Positions 52,381-63,495 of a DNA stretch of 64,000 nucleotides are shown in pieces. A program made the translations under genes and the position numbers. Where the stretch lies: NCBI GenBank assembly GCA_949316495.1, contig OX439004.1, positions 54,282,159-54,346,158 on the forward strand, in the 5' to 3' direction. The notes beneath the pieces were generated by a model, which worked only from the letters and a program-made list of their open reading frames with translations, searched no databases and was not told the origin of the DNA. Numbering within the stretch: the first letter of the stretch is position 1; the number at the start of each line of letters is the position of its first letter. The stretch is from Amphiduros pacificus (lineage: Eukaryota; Annelida; Polychaeta; Phyllodocida; Hesionidae).

Positions 52381-55300
52381 GACTATTACACTCAGTCCGA
52401 TTCATGTAACATATCATTATTTACATGGAACATTAATGGATGGACAACAGAGAATAAACATTTGAGAAGTGAAGTGATACTAGGAGAGAATGCTGATATT
52501 TGTACCATTGTAGAGACACATTTAAAAAATGAAAATGAAATAGAGTTGGAGGGATATACATGCTATCCATGCAATAGGAACATTAATAATAGAAGAGCAA
52601 AGAAACAATATGGTGGCTTATGTATCTTAGTTAAGAATTATCTATTTACATTTTATTGTATTGATGTTATATATAAAGATCACAATGGAATAATAGCCTT
52701 AGAATTTAAAAACAAAAGAACAGAATATACATTTGTATTAATCAGTTGTTATTTACCCCCTGAACGATCTAATTGGGGTAGAGATGCTTCAAATTTCTAT
52801 AACAAAATGTTGGAAATTGTATATCAACTTGAAAATTGTGATACTGTATATATTACTGGCGACTTTAACAGTAGAATTGGAAGAGATAATGATTATGTTA
52901 TGGATATTGACAATGTTAAAGAAAGGGTAATATTAGATAAGGATAAGAATAATCATGGAAAAGCATTATTAGAATTTTTGAATGATACAAAAATGTGTGT
53001 ATGTAATGGTAGATTCAAGCCTGAAAATGATAACTGGACATGTATTAAATGGAACGGGACATCTGTTGTAGACTATTTCATTGCACCTATTAATTCCTTT
53101 GAGTATTGCCTTGATTTCAAAGTATATACTGCCAAGGAAATGATAAATAAATATTGTATGAATTTTGATGATGCCACCCTTAGAAATAAGATTCCTGATC
53201 ATTCTGTTTTATTGTTAGAGATAAGTACCCGCAGTTATTTAGATAGAAATGATGATTCACTAGCTGGGTCAGGTAATTGTGTAAATAAGGGATACACAGG
53301 TAATTTGAAACAAGAGCATGTATATTATCAAAGATATAATGTGAAGTCCATGCCTGATACCTTTCTTGACACAGAAGAAGGTAGATCAAATTTATTATTA
53401 TTAATAGAGAAAATTGAAAATATTAGAGCTGAGCAATTAAATGTAGATATATTATATGATGATTTTTGTACAATGTATCATAATGAAATGAATGCTTGGC
53501 TACATAAGAAAAATGTTTTTCCAAGAGCCAGAAAAAAGCTTTATAGGTGTAGAAAGCCATTTTGGAATGATGACCTGAAGTTATTGTGGGAGAAATTATG
53601 TGAGAATGAAAAATTATTTCTAAAGTCACAAGGAAGACAGCGAAAATTTCATTATCATGCATTTAGAACAGCACAAAAAGATTTTGATAGAGAATACAGA
53701 AGGACAGAAAGGCATTATAACAGGGAGAAAATTATACATTTGGAAGAAATTAACACATCTGACCCAAAAGAATTCTGGAAAACAATCAAAAGGCTAGGAC
53801 CTAGTAAAAAGCTAAATATTCCAATGGAAGTTTATGGTGAGAATGATGAAATCATCACTAATCCTGAGTATGTTTTGAACAAATGGCAAAATGAGTTTGA
53901 GAAACTGTATTCTTTTACAGCAGAAGAAGGTACATTTGATGATGACTTCTATAATGAATGTAGGCCACGGGCCGTGGCGCAGTTGGTTAGAGCGCCAGCT
54001 TATTAGCACCAGTTCCTCTGTGGTGATCCAAAGGTTGTGGGTTCGAACCCCGGCCGTGCCGAGATTGAACTCATGATACAATTTCCCACATGAGCTGAGG
54101 CCTGTGCCAAAGGGTTAACCCGTTGTCCTTGTAAATCTGTGACCGGGTGGGTTGTCATGTCAAGGACCTGCGACATGACAATTCAGTGAGGCAGCACTAT
54201 ATCTGCTACAAGTAGGTCTCATCACGAAATAACTGAAATAATGTTGAAAGTGATGTAAAACCCCAAACAAACAAACAAACAAATAATGAATGTATGAACG
54301 AATTGCCAAACATTGAGAATAATGCTCCTGTAAATTTTAACTTAGATTATCCTATTACTGAGGCTGAAATAAGAAAGGTTGTACTAAACACAAAACTAAA
54401 CAAAGCAATTGGAATTGATAATTTACCATATGAAATATTTAAAAATAGAAAGTCAGATTCAATTTTGATGATGTTATTCAATAAAATATTTGATTATGGT
54501 ATTGTACCCAGTGCCTGGAATCTGGCAATGATAAAGCCTATACCAAAAGGTGGTATGATTGATGCTAGATTACCAATGCAATATAGAGGTATTAGTTTGC
54601 TTTCAACAGAATATAAACTCTATTCATCAGTTATAAATAATAGAATAATAATGACAGCTGAAAGTAATAATCTATTTGTAGATGAACAGAATGGATTCAG
54701 ACCAAAAAGGTCATGTGCTGATCATGTGTTTTCTCTTACATCAATTATGAGAAACAGGAAAAACAAAAAACTAGCCACATATGTAGCATTTGTGGATCTT
54801 GAGAAAGCTTTTGATAGAGTAGACAGGAATCTATTATTTTACAAATTAAGAAGAATGGGGTTTGGTGGTAAATTATATAGTACATTGAAATCAATATATG
54901 CAAGTCCAATGGCATGTGTAAACGTGAATGAGCTTGTGTCGGGTAATTTTTGCTCAGAATTTGGTGTCAGACAAGGTGATCCCCTATCTCCTACTCTATT
55001 TGGATTTTTCTTGAATGATTTGGCTACTGACATTAAAGATACAGGCCTTGGGGTCAAATTTGGACAAAATTTACTACTAAGTATACTATTGTATGCAGAT
55101 GATTTGGCACTTGTCGCAGAATCAGAGCAAGATTTACAAGTTATGATTTCAACATTATATTCCTGGTGTAAAAAATGGAGGATGAAAGTTAATGTTAAAA
55201 AAACAAAGATTGTCCATTTTAGATGTAAAGGGTTACCAAAAACAGAATATGAATTCAGGTATGGGGCAGATAACATAGATGCTGTTGAACAATATAAATA

Positions 55301-56276
55301 CTTGGGTATAATTATGGATCAATATTTAGACTTTGATGTAACTGCATCAGTTTTAGCTAATTCTGCAGGAAGAGCATTGGGGTCTGTTCAAAATAAATTT
55401 AGTTCAATTAAAGGTTTAGGCTATAAGACATATACTACTATGTATAATTCTGGAGTAATACCGATAATGGATTATTGTGCTGGGATCTGGGGTTACCGAA
55501 ATAATTCTAGAGCAGAAGTTGTTCAAAATAGGGCAATACGATACTTTTTAGGTGTACACAGATTTGCCCCTAACCATGCAATTATTGGTGATATGGGATG
55601 GATTTGCCCAGAAGTACGACATAAGGTAGAAATGTTAAGATACTGGAATAGATTAATACTAATGGATGAGAGTAGATTGACTAAACAGATATTTATGTGG
55701 GATAAACAACTGAATAAGAGAAACTGGAGTAATGAAATATCTAGGATTTTGAGTGAAATTGATCTAAATGATATATTTGATGATACAACATTGTTAAATT
55801 TGAATCAAGCAAAAAATATGTTGATTGATAATTGGAAAGAAGTCTGGAAAACACAGATTTCAAATATGCCTAAGCTAAGAACCTATATTCAATTTAAAGA
55901 TGAATTTGAAACTGAATCCTATTTATATAAAGTACAAGATAGAAATCAACGATCATTACTGGCACAGATGAGATGTGGTATTCTGCCATTAGCAATTGAA
56001 ACAGGCAGATATACAGATACTCCCTTGGAATATAGACTATGTGAATTTTGTGATGAAGGTGTATTAGAGAATGAATTCCATTTTTTGTTACACTGCACAT
56101 TTTATAGTGAATATAGATCATCTTTGATACTCAAATTGATAAATAATGGAGTAAATTTCTCTTTTATCAATGAGCAAGAACAAATTAGAATTCTTATGAG
56201 TCCTGATTTTGTTAAAGATACGGCTGAATATATTTATAAATCATTTATTAAGAGACGTCATACATTGTACAACTAA
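52381..56276 (+). CDS. LINE ORF2: endonuclease and reverse transcriptase (1,187 codons without the SINE)
   Basis: Follows the ORF1 stop with no gap and no AUG before the endonuclease. Endonuclease motifs: FTWNINGW, CTIVETHL, VYITGDFNSRIG, SVVDYF and IPDHSVLLLE. Reverse transcriptase motifs: QYRGISLLSTEYKLYSSVI, DEQNGFRPKRSCADH, AFVDLEKAFDRVDR (motif A), GVRQGDPLSPTLF (motif B) and LLYADDLALVAE (motif C, catalytic YADD). The C-terminal CEFC...EFHFLLHC is a CCHC zinc finger (C-x2-C-x9-H-x4-C). No RNase H seen. The SINE sits between the endonuclease and the reverse transcriptase; the frame is continuous across its target duplication. As it stands this copy cannot make a complete ORF2 protein. 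Confidence 0.88.
53963..54282 (+). mobile_element. tRNA-derived SINE inserted in the LINE
   Basis: 320 bp flanked by perfect 12-bp direct repeats ATAATGAATGTA (53951-53962 and 54283-54294). The head is tRNA-like, with an A box TGGCGCAGTTGG at 53975 and a perfect B box GGTTCGAACCC at 54040. The wide A-B spacing implies a long variable arm or insertion, and the ends GGCCACGG and CCGTGCC can pair as an acceptor stem. The body is followed by TTGAAAGTGATGTAAAACCCC and an AAAC-repeat tail. The 3' domain resembles a tail shared by many molluscan SINEs (from memory). The intact promoter and perfect duplications point to recent insertion. Confidence 0.92.
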
Positions 56277-56458
56277 CAAACAGCACACTTATTATGACTA
56301 GTATATGTAGCTTATAGTGACTTATAAGCCCAATTCGGGCTGGGTGTAATTTAGTTCAAGGAATACTTTGATGTTGAATGCATATGCTGATATATTATAT
56401 TGAACTAAAATGTACACATGTCACTTTAATAAAAATTTACTTACTTACTTACTTACTG
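56277..56458 (+). other. LINE 3' UTR and TTAC tail
   Basis: Contains AATAAAAATT just before TTACTTACTTACTTACTTAC. The tail ends the element; host sequence follows. Confidence 0.75.
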
Positions 56459-57300
56459 TAATATGAAACCTGGTTTGAAACAGAGCTGTACTGATCATTG
56501 CTTTTTTGAAATATTTGTGAACATTTTCTGGAAATTGCTTCATAAATGATCATATATCATTTTCCCAGAGCAGACCTGAGCAGATGATAATTCTAACTAA
56601 TCAAAAAGCAATTTGGCCTTTACTTGTTATATCGATTCTCCTTGGCTGATATTTCTAATTTTATTCATGATAACAGCATCCATGACACGTACCTTATCTG
56701 TTTCTGCTAACGATGACCTGTGCAATCAATTCATTGCATTTACATTTAATATTTCCCTGCCATTTATGGGAGAAATATTCTCTCATTTTGTCCATCAACT
56801 TGATTTTCTTCCCTGAAGTGCAGAAGCTAAAAACAAACATGTTAACTGAATGCCAATTCATCAACAAGGAATAGGAAGAAATATAAAATAACAATATAGA
56901 AATATTGAATACGCTTCAAACAACATGCAAATAGATTAATTACCTAATGTGATATGATATAATGATGATGACAGATGAACTAACACAAACACAATTGACT
57001 TTGACCTTCAAACACACTGAATTCAAACACAAGATATTAACAATATTTACAAGATGTGCATCATGACTCGCCGGAGAGAGTAAATAAGAAAAAAATCATG
57101 ATTAGTTTCTCATATAAACATCCGTAAGTATTGCATTATGAAATAAAAGTATCCGGTCACATGTATTTTATAATATTAAGCTATTCCATTCCTGGTGCAG
57201 TGTCTTGCATGTACATGCGATATGGTCCATCCTGGGATGTGACTCATCATATAGAGGTGACATATATATATAGCGCTGATTCCAGACAATGTCTGCTCAT
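56459..57300. other. Intergenic; no gene recognised
   Basis: AT-rich apart from the 96-bp repeat copy at 56626. No exon-like segment seen. Confidence 0.4.
56626..56721 (+). repeat. 96-bp direct repeat, right copy
   Basis: Partner of 50811-50906, 168 bp beyond the LINE tail. Similarity stops sharply on both sides. Confidence 0.85.
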
Positions 57301-57304
57301 AGTG

Positions 57305-57385
57305 TTTGATCACATCTGGATAGGATTCGAACCAGGAATCTCTGGGTCGTGAGGCGAAAACTGTAGCTATTTCGGCCAGTCATCA
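57305..57385 (-). mobile_element. tRNA-like SINE head fragment, minus strand
   Basis: On the minus strand it reads GGCCGAAATAGCTACAG, then CGCCTCACGACCCAGAGA, then a perfect B box GGTTCGAATCC. A recognisable A box is weak and the acceptor stem does not close, so a decayed SINE head or tRNA pseudogene is likelier than a working tRNA gene. Confidence 0.4.
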
Positions 57386-57947
57386 TTTTGTTCATCATTT
57401 CGGCCGGCCGTGATAATGATCATCATATATCAAATAGGTTTGGAGGTCTTTGACAGCCGAATATCCACTCCATCTTCGCAACTTTGATTTACTCGATTGC
57501 ATTGTATTGTGTTTATAACCATTGCGTGTTGGAAACGAGAATCATGACATGGTCAGAACTGCTTTATTAAACGTCCTAAATGAGGTGACAATGGCATGAT
57601 AATTACCCACAAAATGCAAATATTAGGCACGGAGAAGAAGTTATTTACATTTTTTCTTCATTGAAAAAAAAATCTAAAAAACGTCCAATTTAAAATCCTA
57701 TGATACAAATAAAGCTGCAATCTAAATAAAAATTACAATATAGAGTATGACATTTATGGTTATCTTTTTGTCCAGTGAGTGTATGTTGTTGGTAGACCAT
57801 GTTGACATCGCCTTATGATGTAATATAACTTATCCTGCCACACATCGCCATCATTCAGGTGTCCTCGGGCTACTCCATAACACACCTTGGGCGCACGCAG
57901 CCTAGCAACCTGTGTGACACTTCCGTTAGAGCCATAAAGTCTCCCCC

Positions 57948-57983
57948 TATATAAGTTAACATTTTACTGGTCAGGTCATTCAT
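57948..57983 (+). promoter_or_regulatory. TATA-box core promoter of gene B
   Basis: TATATAAG at 57948-57955 is followed about 28 bp later by GGTCATTCATTCC, an initiator-like sequence. The start codon lies about 55 bp further on. Clear spacing for a TATA-driven, probably strongly and tissue-specifically expressed gene. Confidence 0.65.
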
Positions 57984-58033
57984 TCCTGTTGTAAGTTGAG
58001 TTTTGGATTACAAAAGGTTCTCTGCAGGCAGAG

Positions 58034-58109
58034 ATGTATCGTATAGCAGTCGCTTTGTGTGTCATTGTTCAGGCTCTGGCCTTCAGGATATCAGAACACC
58101 CTGACCCAG
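58034..58109 (+). CDS. Gene B exon 1: signal peptide
   Basis: ATG in GCAGAGATGT context; hydrophobic leader, then RISEHPDP. Donor GTAAGG, phase 1, as in gene A. Confidence 0.82.
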
Positions 58110-59540
58110 GTAAGGCAAAACATCTTATTTTCCTTGCACAACGTCTATGTTCAATTGGATATTTTTGTTATACACAGCGAGTCAAAATGACTGGATGTTC
58201 AAATATTTAATTTACATTTGAAATAGAGTTATTCAACGATGGTATTGTTTTACGCAGAAGTGCTAAAACAATGATGATAATGTTTTTGTTCTTGTTAATC
58301 AAAATCTCAACGGTCAATTTACCAAACACAATCAATTTTCTCCTCAATCAGAAATCGAACCAAACTGTCAGCATGAGAAAAAGAAGTCCTACACCAAGCT
58401 TTGTTCCATTCCAATCGATTGATATTCATGTTTGCATATTCATATCATGTTACAAAATAAAACTGCTACCTGGAATTTGAAGTATTTGATATAGCAATTT
58501 ATTTTGGATATTTCAGAATGCAAGCATGTGGGGATGTTCAAAGCTAACCCAGATAACGAGTGCACCTATCTGAGGTGTGACTACGGGGATGAACCCTGGA
58601 AGGACAACAACGGAAACGTGGCTCTCTTCACTGTTAGAATGCAGTGTCCCGTAGGGACCTCTGTAGACAAATATAACTTCAATAAAGAAGAGCCGTGTAA
58701 CATTGTGTCCAACAGATGCCCAGTTGGTAAGAGAAATGATCTGATTTGCATTCAACCATAACCATTTGTCCAGAAACTATTTATTAATAATTAAACTAAT
58801 TCTTTTAATTCTCTTTGTTAAACTATCAATGACAGAAATATCGATTGTAGAATTAGTTGCATTCAATTTGAAATGACCTGTTGATCAATATAAATCATTA
58901 AAGGTTGTCAGAGAATTGGCGAATTTATCCCGTCCGAGAATCCGTGTTACTACAAAGTGTGTACCTATGGTGACGAGCCGTGGGAGGATGCCTTCGGGAA
59001 GGTGGCGCTGTTCGGACAGGAACATAGATGTCCAAACAGCCTGGGCTCTAATATGTAAAGCACACATATATTTGTTAATCATAGAAATGTCTAAATCTGA
59101 TAAGCTTAGAGAACAATGTTTACCGACTTATGTAGAGTCTTAGATTATTTTCAGTAGCTGATGATTTAATTCAATGATTATCGAAAAGAATAAACTTTTT
59201 ATCAAGTGCATCACTGTTAATCTCATACGTGATAATATTAAATGTTTTTATCTATTGAAATTGTATTGCATTAGAAGATATACAGAAGCTCATTCTTCTT
59301 TTAACTAAATATTTCAGAAACAATTTCAACAAGAACAATCCTTGTGATACCCCTAATGATAGCTGCAAGTACACTCCTAAACACGAAACTAAATATGTGG
59401 CAAAGATTGAGAAGGTAGCGGAACCGGAAGTCGAGGAAGAGGAGAGCAAACCAGAGCGACAATACAGAGCCTTCTACCCACCACAACCTCTGAGGAGGAA
59501 ATACTATGGGCAGGACACACACAAGAGAGAGCAGTACTAA
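58034..59540 (+). CDS. Gene B: secreted protein with two Cys domains and acidic tail (219 aa)
   Basis: Exons 58034-58109, 58517-58726, 58904-59054 and 59318-59540; total 660 nt including TAA, all GT/AG. Residues 1-17 or so are a signal peptide (MYRIAVALCVIVQALAF). Two homologous domains follow: the first from ECKHVGMF to SNRC and the second from GCQRIGEF to NDSC. They share CTY/CYY, YGDEPW, GNVALF/GKVALF, a central Cys-Pro, FNK and PC, with six conserved Cys in each. The order recalls chitin-binding type 2 modules but does not fit them exactly. The tail is acidic, then Tyr/Pro/Arg-rich (VAEPEVEEEESKPE; FYPPQPLRRKYYGQ). Inferred: an extracellular matrix or chitin-associated protein related to gene A. 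It has a TATA promoter; AATAAA at 60145. Confidence 0.82.
58517..58726 (+). CDS. Gene B exon 2: first Cys domain
   Basis: Acceptor GGATATTTCAG, donor GTAAGA, phase 1-1. It encodes one whole domain in a single symmetrical exon. Confidence 0.82.
58904..59054 (+). CDS. Gene B exon 3: front of second Cys domain
   Basis: Acceptor ATCATTAAAG (weak pyrimidine tract), donor GTAAAG; phase 1 in, phase 2 out. It encodes GCQRIGEF through RCPNSLGSN and is cut inside the domain. Confidence 0.76.
59318..59540 (+). CDS. Gene B exon 4: back of second Cys domain and C-terminal tail
   Basis: Acceptor AAATATTTCAG, phase 2. It continues NNFNKNNPCDTPNDSCKY, matching YNFNKEEPCNIVSNRC of the first domain, then the acidic tail to TAA 59538-59540. 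Confidence 0.8.
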
Positions 59541-60165
59541 ATACACACAGGTAGGAAAATACGCTTATGTGATAGGTCATTCACCCAGAGTAACATTGCA
59601 GGAATATTGGATAAACACAAGTAGAAGAAAAGCTTTTTAATCAGCTGATAGACCATTACCAATAAAATCACCGGGCCACTGAAATACCAAACCAGAGAGG
59701 TCATTATCCAATAGAAACATCACAGACTTTTGCTGAGCCAGACATAGCGTAGCAATATTGGTAATACCTATTTTGTATGGAATTGGTTAATGGAATAATG
59801 GACGATAACGACCTTTTCTTGTAAGAAGTATATTGCTATACCTTTATTGGCTATAATATCAAGCTAATTACATTTTCAGTAAAAAACCCATCAGTTTTGC
59901 GAGGTAACTGTGATATGTTTTAGTGATCCTAAAGTGTCCTGATTATGTTTCAGAAGAGAAGAATCCGGGGTGAATCCAGATTGATCTTTTGCTCTGGAGA
60001 CTGGCGAGGGAGATCCATTCTTCAGAGACACACATTGTGATATTAGCTGCCAATGTCTCCTCTCCGTTTAAATGCTGTGTTATATTGCTGTAAATGTAGC
60101 AGCTACTTTGTATATTGTTATGTATTTGTTAATCTATTTGTGGTAATAAATTATATCATATGACA
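59541..60165 (+). other. Gene B 3' UTR with probable intron 59551-59953
   Basis: Ten bases after the stop a CACACAG/GTAGGA donor appears, and TTATGTTTCAG ends at 59953. The second part runs to AATAAA at 60145-60150. An intron beginning only ten bases after the stop would not trigger nonsense-mediated decay. The terminal exon then contains no coding sequence. Confidence 0.5.
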
Positions 60166-62111
60166 ACATAAATATTTTTTTGAATTGGTGAATAATAAGA
60201 TGTTTCGGCAAATCTCATTTCAAGAAGACCACAAACTTATAATCTGATAATTCATAATTTAAATCGTCTTGGTCTACATTAAGCCACGTGTTTTATGTGT
60301 CTGAGGTCGATTACAATGATAATTAATATGAAAGTAACAAGTGGTGCAAAAAATATTAGCATCATATATCTAGAAAGTATCAATAGGGTTTCAATAAACC
60401 TACATCGAATTAATAGATTGTTATTGTAGACGTAAACTGTGAACTAGATGTGGTTGACTTATTTAGGTGATCAAATTTAAGACCCACACAAACCAACATA
60501 TAGTGGCTTCCAAATAATATATGACTTTTAAACCAGCTTTTAAAAGTAACTGTGACATGTTTTAGTAAGATTAGTTGACAATCTGTGCAAGAAAATAGAT
60601 AATCAGGCCATTATCACACAGTTCAAATGAACAACCAGTCCCACCACTAAAGGAGATCAATTTCATTTCTAAATCCATTTGAATCAGTTAATTATTATTG
60701 AAGTAGATACGTCTAAGTGACAGCTTACAAATTGTGTAAGGAATGTCATAATTGCAAATTAAATGAAGCCTAAAGATGGTATAACTGCCAGCAAAGTAGG
60801 TAACACTAATCTAAGACATGTTATTAGCTCAATAGAAATATGTGATTCCACCATTAAACCTAAAGATTAAGAAGTAAACCTTGACAATTAACCTTGACTC
60901 AAATATGATTTATTTCAAAACACAAATCCAAGAGACGAGGAACAAACACAAACTTGGCACATGCCTTATTGACATTAACTCTATATCATGGAAATGAACT
61001 TCTTGCTAGCCCCATAGAATATCCAAGTAGAAACCTGAATTCAAATAGTAGGTTTAGACTTTGTCATCCAGTGAACAGAATGGAAAATATCATGGGATAA
61101 AGCTTTACCCATATGGCCCCCAAACTCTGGATGACAAGCTTAATGATATTTAGAGTGGTGACGCGGCAAATATTATAAAGAAATGGTTGTTCCAGAGACA
61201 TTACTTTAACAAGATATGTAAGCAAATAATATGTTTCGTTCTTTATAATCCAATTTTGGAATCCCCATATTAGCCAGTGGGCCCCTAAAAAGTGGTTCAA
61301 AGATAGAACCTCTTTCAGGGACAAATATTGAATTATTTTGAACAAAACACTTTGATAGATAGATGTGACCCCTTAAAAAGCCCTTTAAACAGACTGCTGC
61401 CCACGCCATATGGATTACATTCTTAAAGTTTTTTTTATTAATAAAGGTTACAATTAATACGTGTCCTTTTCCAAATACATATACATGAGGTATAACTTAA
61501 ATGATCATTGTGCATGGTCCATAAGCTTAGTAACAATATAGGAGAAAGCCCGATGTTAGTCTGAAATAAAGAAACATAAACAAGAGTCATAGTCAATTGG
61601 CTGTATATTTCATTTTTAGCTGATATTGAGATAAGTATTATCTTAAGTATATGGTCACATGCGAAGCGAAGCTCCCTGTATTCCTTTTCACTGTTTTACA
61701 CATTTCAATTGCACATACTTTATATAATAAAAGGTTCCACACATTCAAATATATATTCCCAATTTATAGACTTCAGTGCCGTTTCCATATTCGGTCCAAA
61801 TGACAAAATATGATTTTGAGGATTTTTATTTAATCTATGTCCTTATAAATTCCCTTAAAGGACTTTTTAGTTTTAACTACCCCTTTGTAAAATGTTTGGT
61901 AATAATAAATCAACTTTCTGCATGTTTAGATTTTAATTCTATTTATAGATCATGATGGCAAACCATATAGCCCTTATCCCTGCAGAGCTTTCTAAGAAAA
62001 AGGCTACATGACGTGCTATTTATTTGATCAAAATTCGCCACATTTTAAAACTTCATTCAGCGAGTAGAATAATTGAATATGTTAATCACGAAAACCGGTG
62101 ATTTTACAAAG
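60166..62111. other. Intergenic; no gene recognised
   Basis: AT-rich. ORFs near 61064-61409 on the minus strand have a faint protein-like look, but I recognise no family, so a decayed transposon is possible. Confidence 0.35.
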
Positions 62112-62233
62112 TTTGTTTGTTTTGTTTGTTTGGGGTTTTACATCACTTTCAACATTATATCAGTCATTTCGTGATGAGACCTACTTGTAGCAGATATAGT
62201 GTAGCAGATATAGTGCTGCCTCACTGAATTGTC
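62112..62233 (-). mobile_element. 5'-truncated SINE copy, same family as the one in the LINE
   Basis: The reverse complement matches the last ~110 bp of 53963-54282: GTTTG-repeat tail, GGGGTTTTACATCACTTTCA, ATTTCGTGATGAGACCTACT and GTGCTGCCTCACTGAATTGTC. It carries an internal 14-bp tandem duplication (TGTAGCAGATATAG). The tRNA head is absent. Confidence 0.88.
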
Positions 62234-63126
62234 GGCCTGACTAAGTTCTCTGAGTGGGGGAGATTAACTTGCGTAAAAACCGTCATGAAATCATGAAATC
62301 CAATAAAAGAAATTATCCCAAGTGATATTCTTGTTATGATATTAAAAAAGTGATAATTTAACACCATCTATAATGTGGGGTGAGATTTTATTAGATCTTA
62401 TCAACCCAAATACAGGTGAATCCAATAGTCAAAACGTCTATTTTCCACAAATATTCAAATTAAGTGAACCTATATTGATTCTTAATAATTCCTCGTATCT
62501 AGTTGAATTATTACTTAAATATTGGCTTCCAAATCTGCTGTTATTTATCATCAAATAGTGTCCCGTTAAATTGTTTAAATGGAATAATGGTATATCATGA
62601 CATGATATACCTTGCAAAGAAAAAAACAAATTTTAAAAAGAACGTCTTTCATATGGAACTAGCGTGGTAGATTATAACGCTGGGTGTGGCATAGCGGCGA
62701 ATGCATTCGCTCACGTTGTGTTCATTTGTGACACAGATGGCCAAGCTATGAACACTAAAATATGGCGGTCGTAAGTAGGTCGAGAAATGTCGTAAAATCT
62801 CTTAAGGGCTAAACTCGTAATATCAAAGCATATGATTTAGAATTGTTTAAGTTGTGCACCGATGCAAGTTTTGGAATATAAGATAATGTCTTTATTGACA
62901 AGAAATTCTTTAAAAAATCTGTATACAGTTTCTCATCATTTTGAAGTTGCCTAAAATCATAGACGTCATTGACTAGCACGTTCAGTGTGCTATAAGTAAA
63001 CAATACACACACGCTGCAAACCCGCTCGGAAATTAAGACCTCGAGAAAACTAATCGAATGCATCTACACAAAATGACTGACGTATACACATTAGCCCTCG
63101 TCGTCTCTGACCAATATAATAAACAG
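62234..63126. other. Intergenic; no gene recognised
   Basis: AT-rich, with no coding pattern. Confidence 0.4.
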
Positions 63127-63157
63127 TATGTTATAATATAGTCTATATTATAACATA
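63127..63157. repeat. Perfect palindrome with 14-bp arms
   Basis: TATGTTATAATATA, spacer GTC, TATATTATAACATA. AT-rich and able to extrude as a cruciform or fold as a hairpin. Confidence 0.85.
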
Positions 63158-63239
63158 TATTTATTACAGTAACTGCTCTAGGAGTTGTATACAAAAGAAT
63201 TCAAGTGATACCCCAAAAATACAAAGAATATTGTACCAA

Positions 63240-63495
63240 CATGGCGATACTAATACATACCATGGCGATAATGATACATACCATGGCGATACTAATACAT
63301 ACCATGGCGATACTAATACATACCATGGCGATACTAATACATACCATGGCGATAATGATACATACCATGACGATACTAATACATACCATGGCGATAATGA
63401 TACATACCATGACGATACTAATACATACCATGACGATACTAATACATACCATGGCGATAATGATACATACCATGGCGATAATGATACATACCATG
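63240..63495 (+). repeat. 21-bp minisatellite with two alternating variants, ~12 units
   Basis: Units ATGGCGATACTAATACATACC and ATGGCGATAATGATACATACC, some with ATGACG. Twenty-one is divisible by three, so two plus frames and one minus frame stay open for about 100 codons (MAILIHT, YHGDTNT); these are artefacts. Confidence 0.95.

Larger units (their letters stand above)
51418..56458 (+). mobile_element. Near-complete APE-type non-LTR retrotransposon (LINE), interrupted by a SINE
   Basis: Contains a 5' UTR (start approximate), ORF1 (51583-52380), ORF2 (52381-56276), a 180-bp 3' UTR and a TTAC microsatellite tail ending at 56458. Known: this order, an AP-like endonuclease before the reverse transcriptase and a 3' microsatellite tail fit the CR1/L2/Jockey-type LINEs. 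A coiled-coil ORF1 also fits L1/Tx1, so I leave the clade open. Apart from the SINE at 53963-54282 both ORFs are free of frameshifts, so the insertion is young. No target-site duplication was found. Confidence 0.88.

Noticed and set aside
50811-56721. 96-bp direct repeats as the LINE target-site duplication
   Set aside because: They do not abut the LINE ends and differ at about 8% of sites, unlike a fresh duplication around an intact LINE.
61064-61409. Minus-strand ORFs possibly from a decayed reverse-transcriptase element
   Set aside because: No catalytic or structural motif could be recognised, so no element is claimed.
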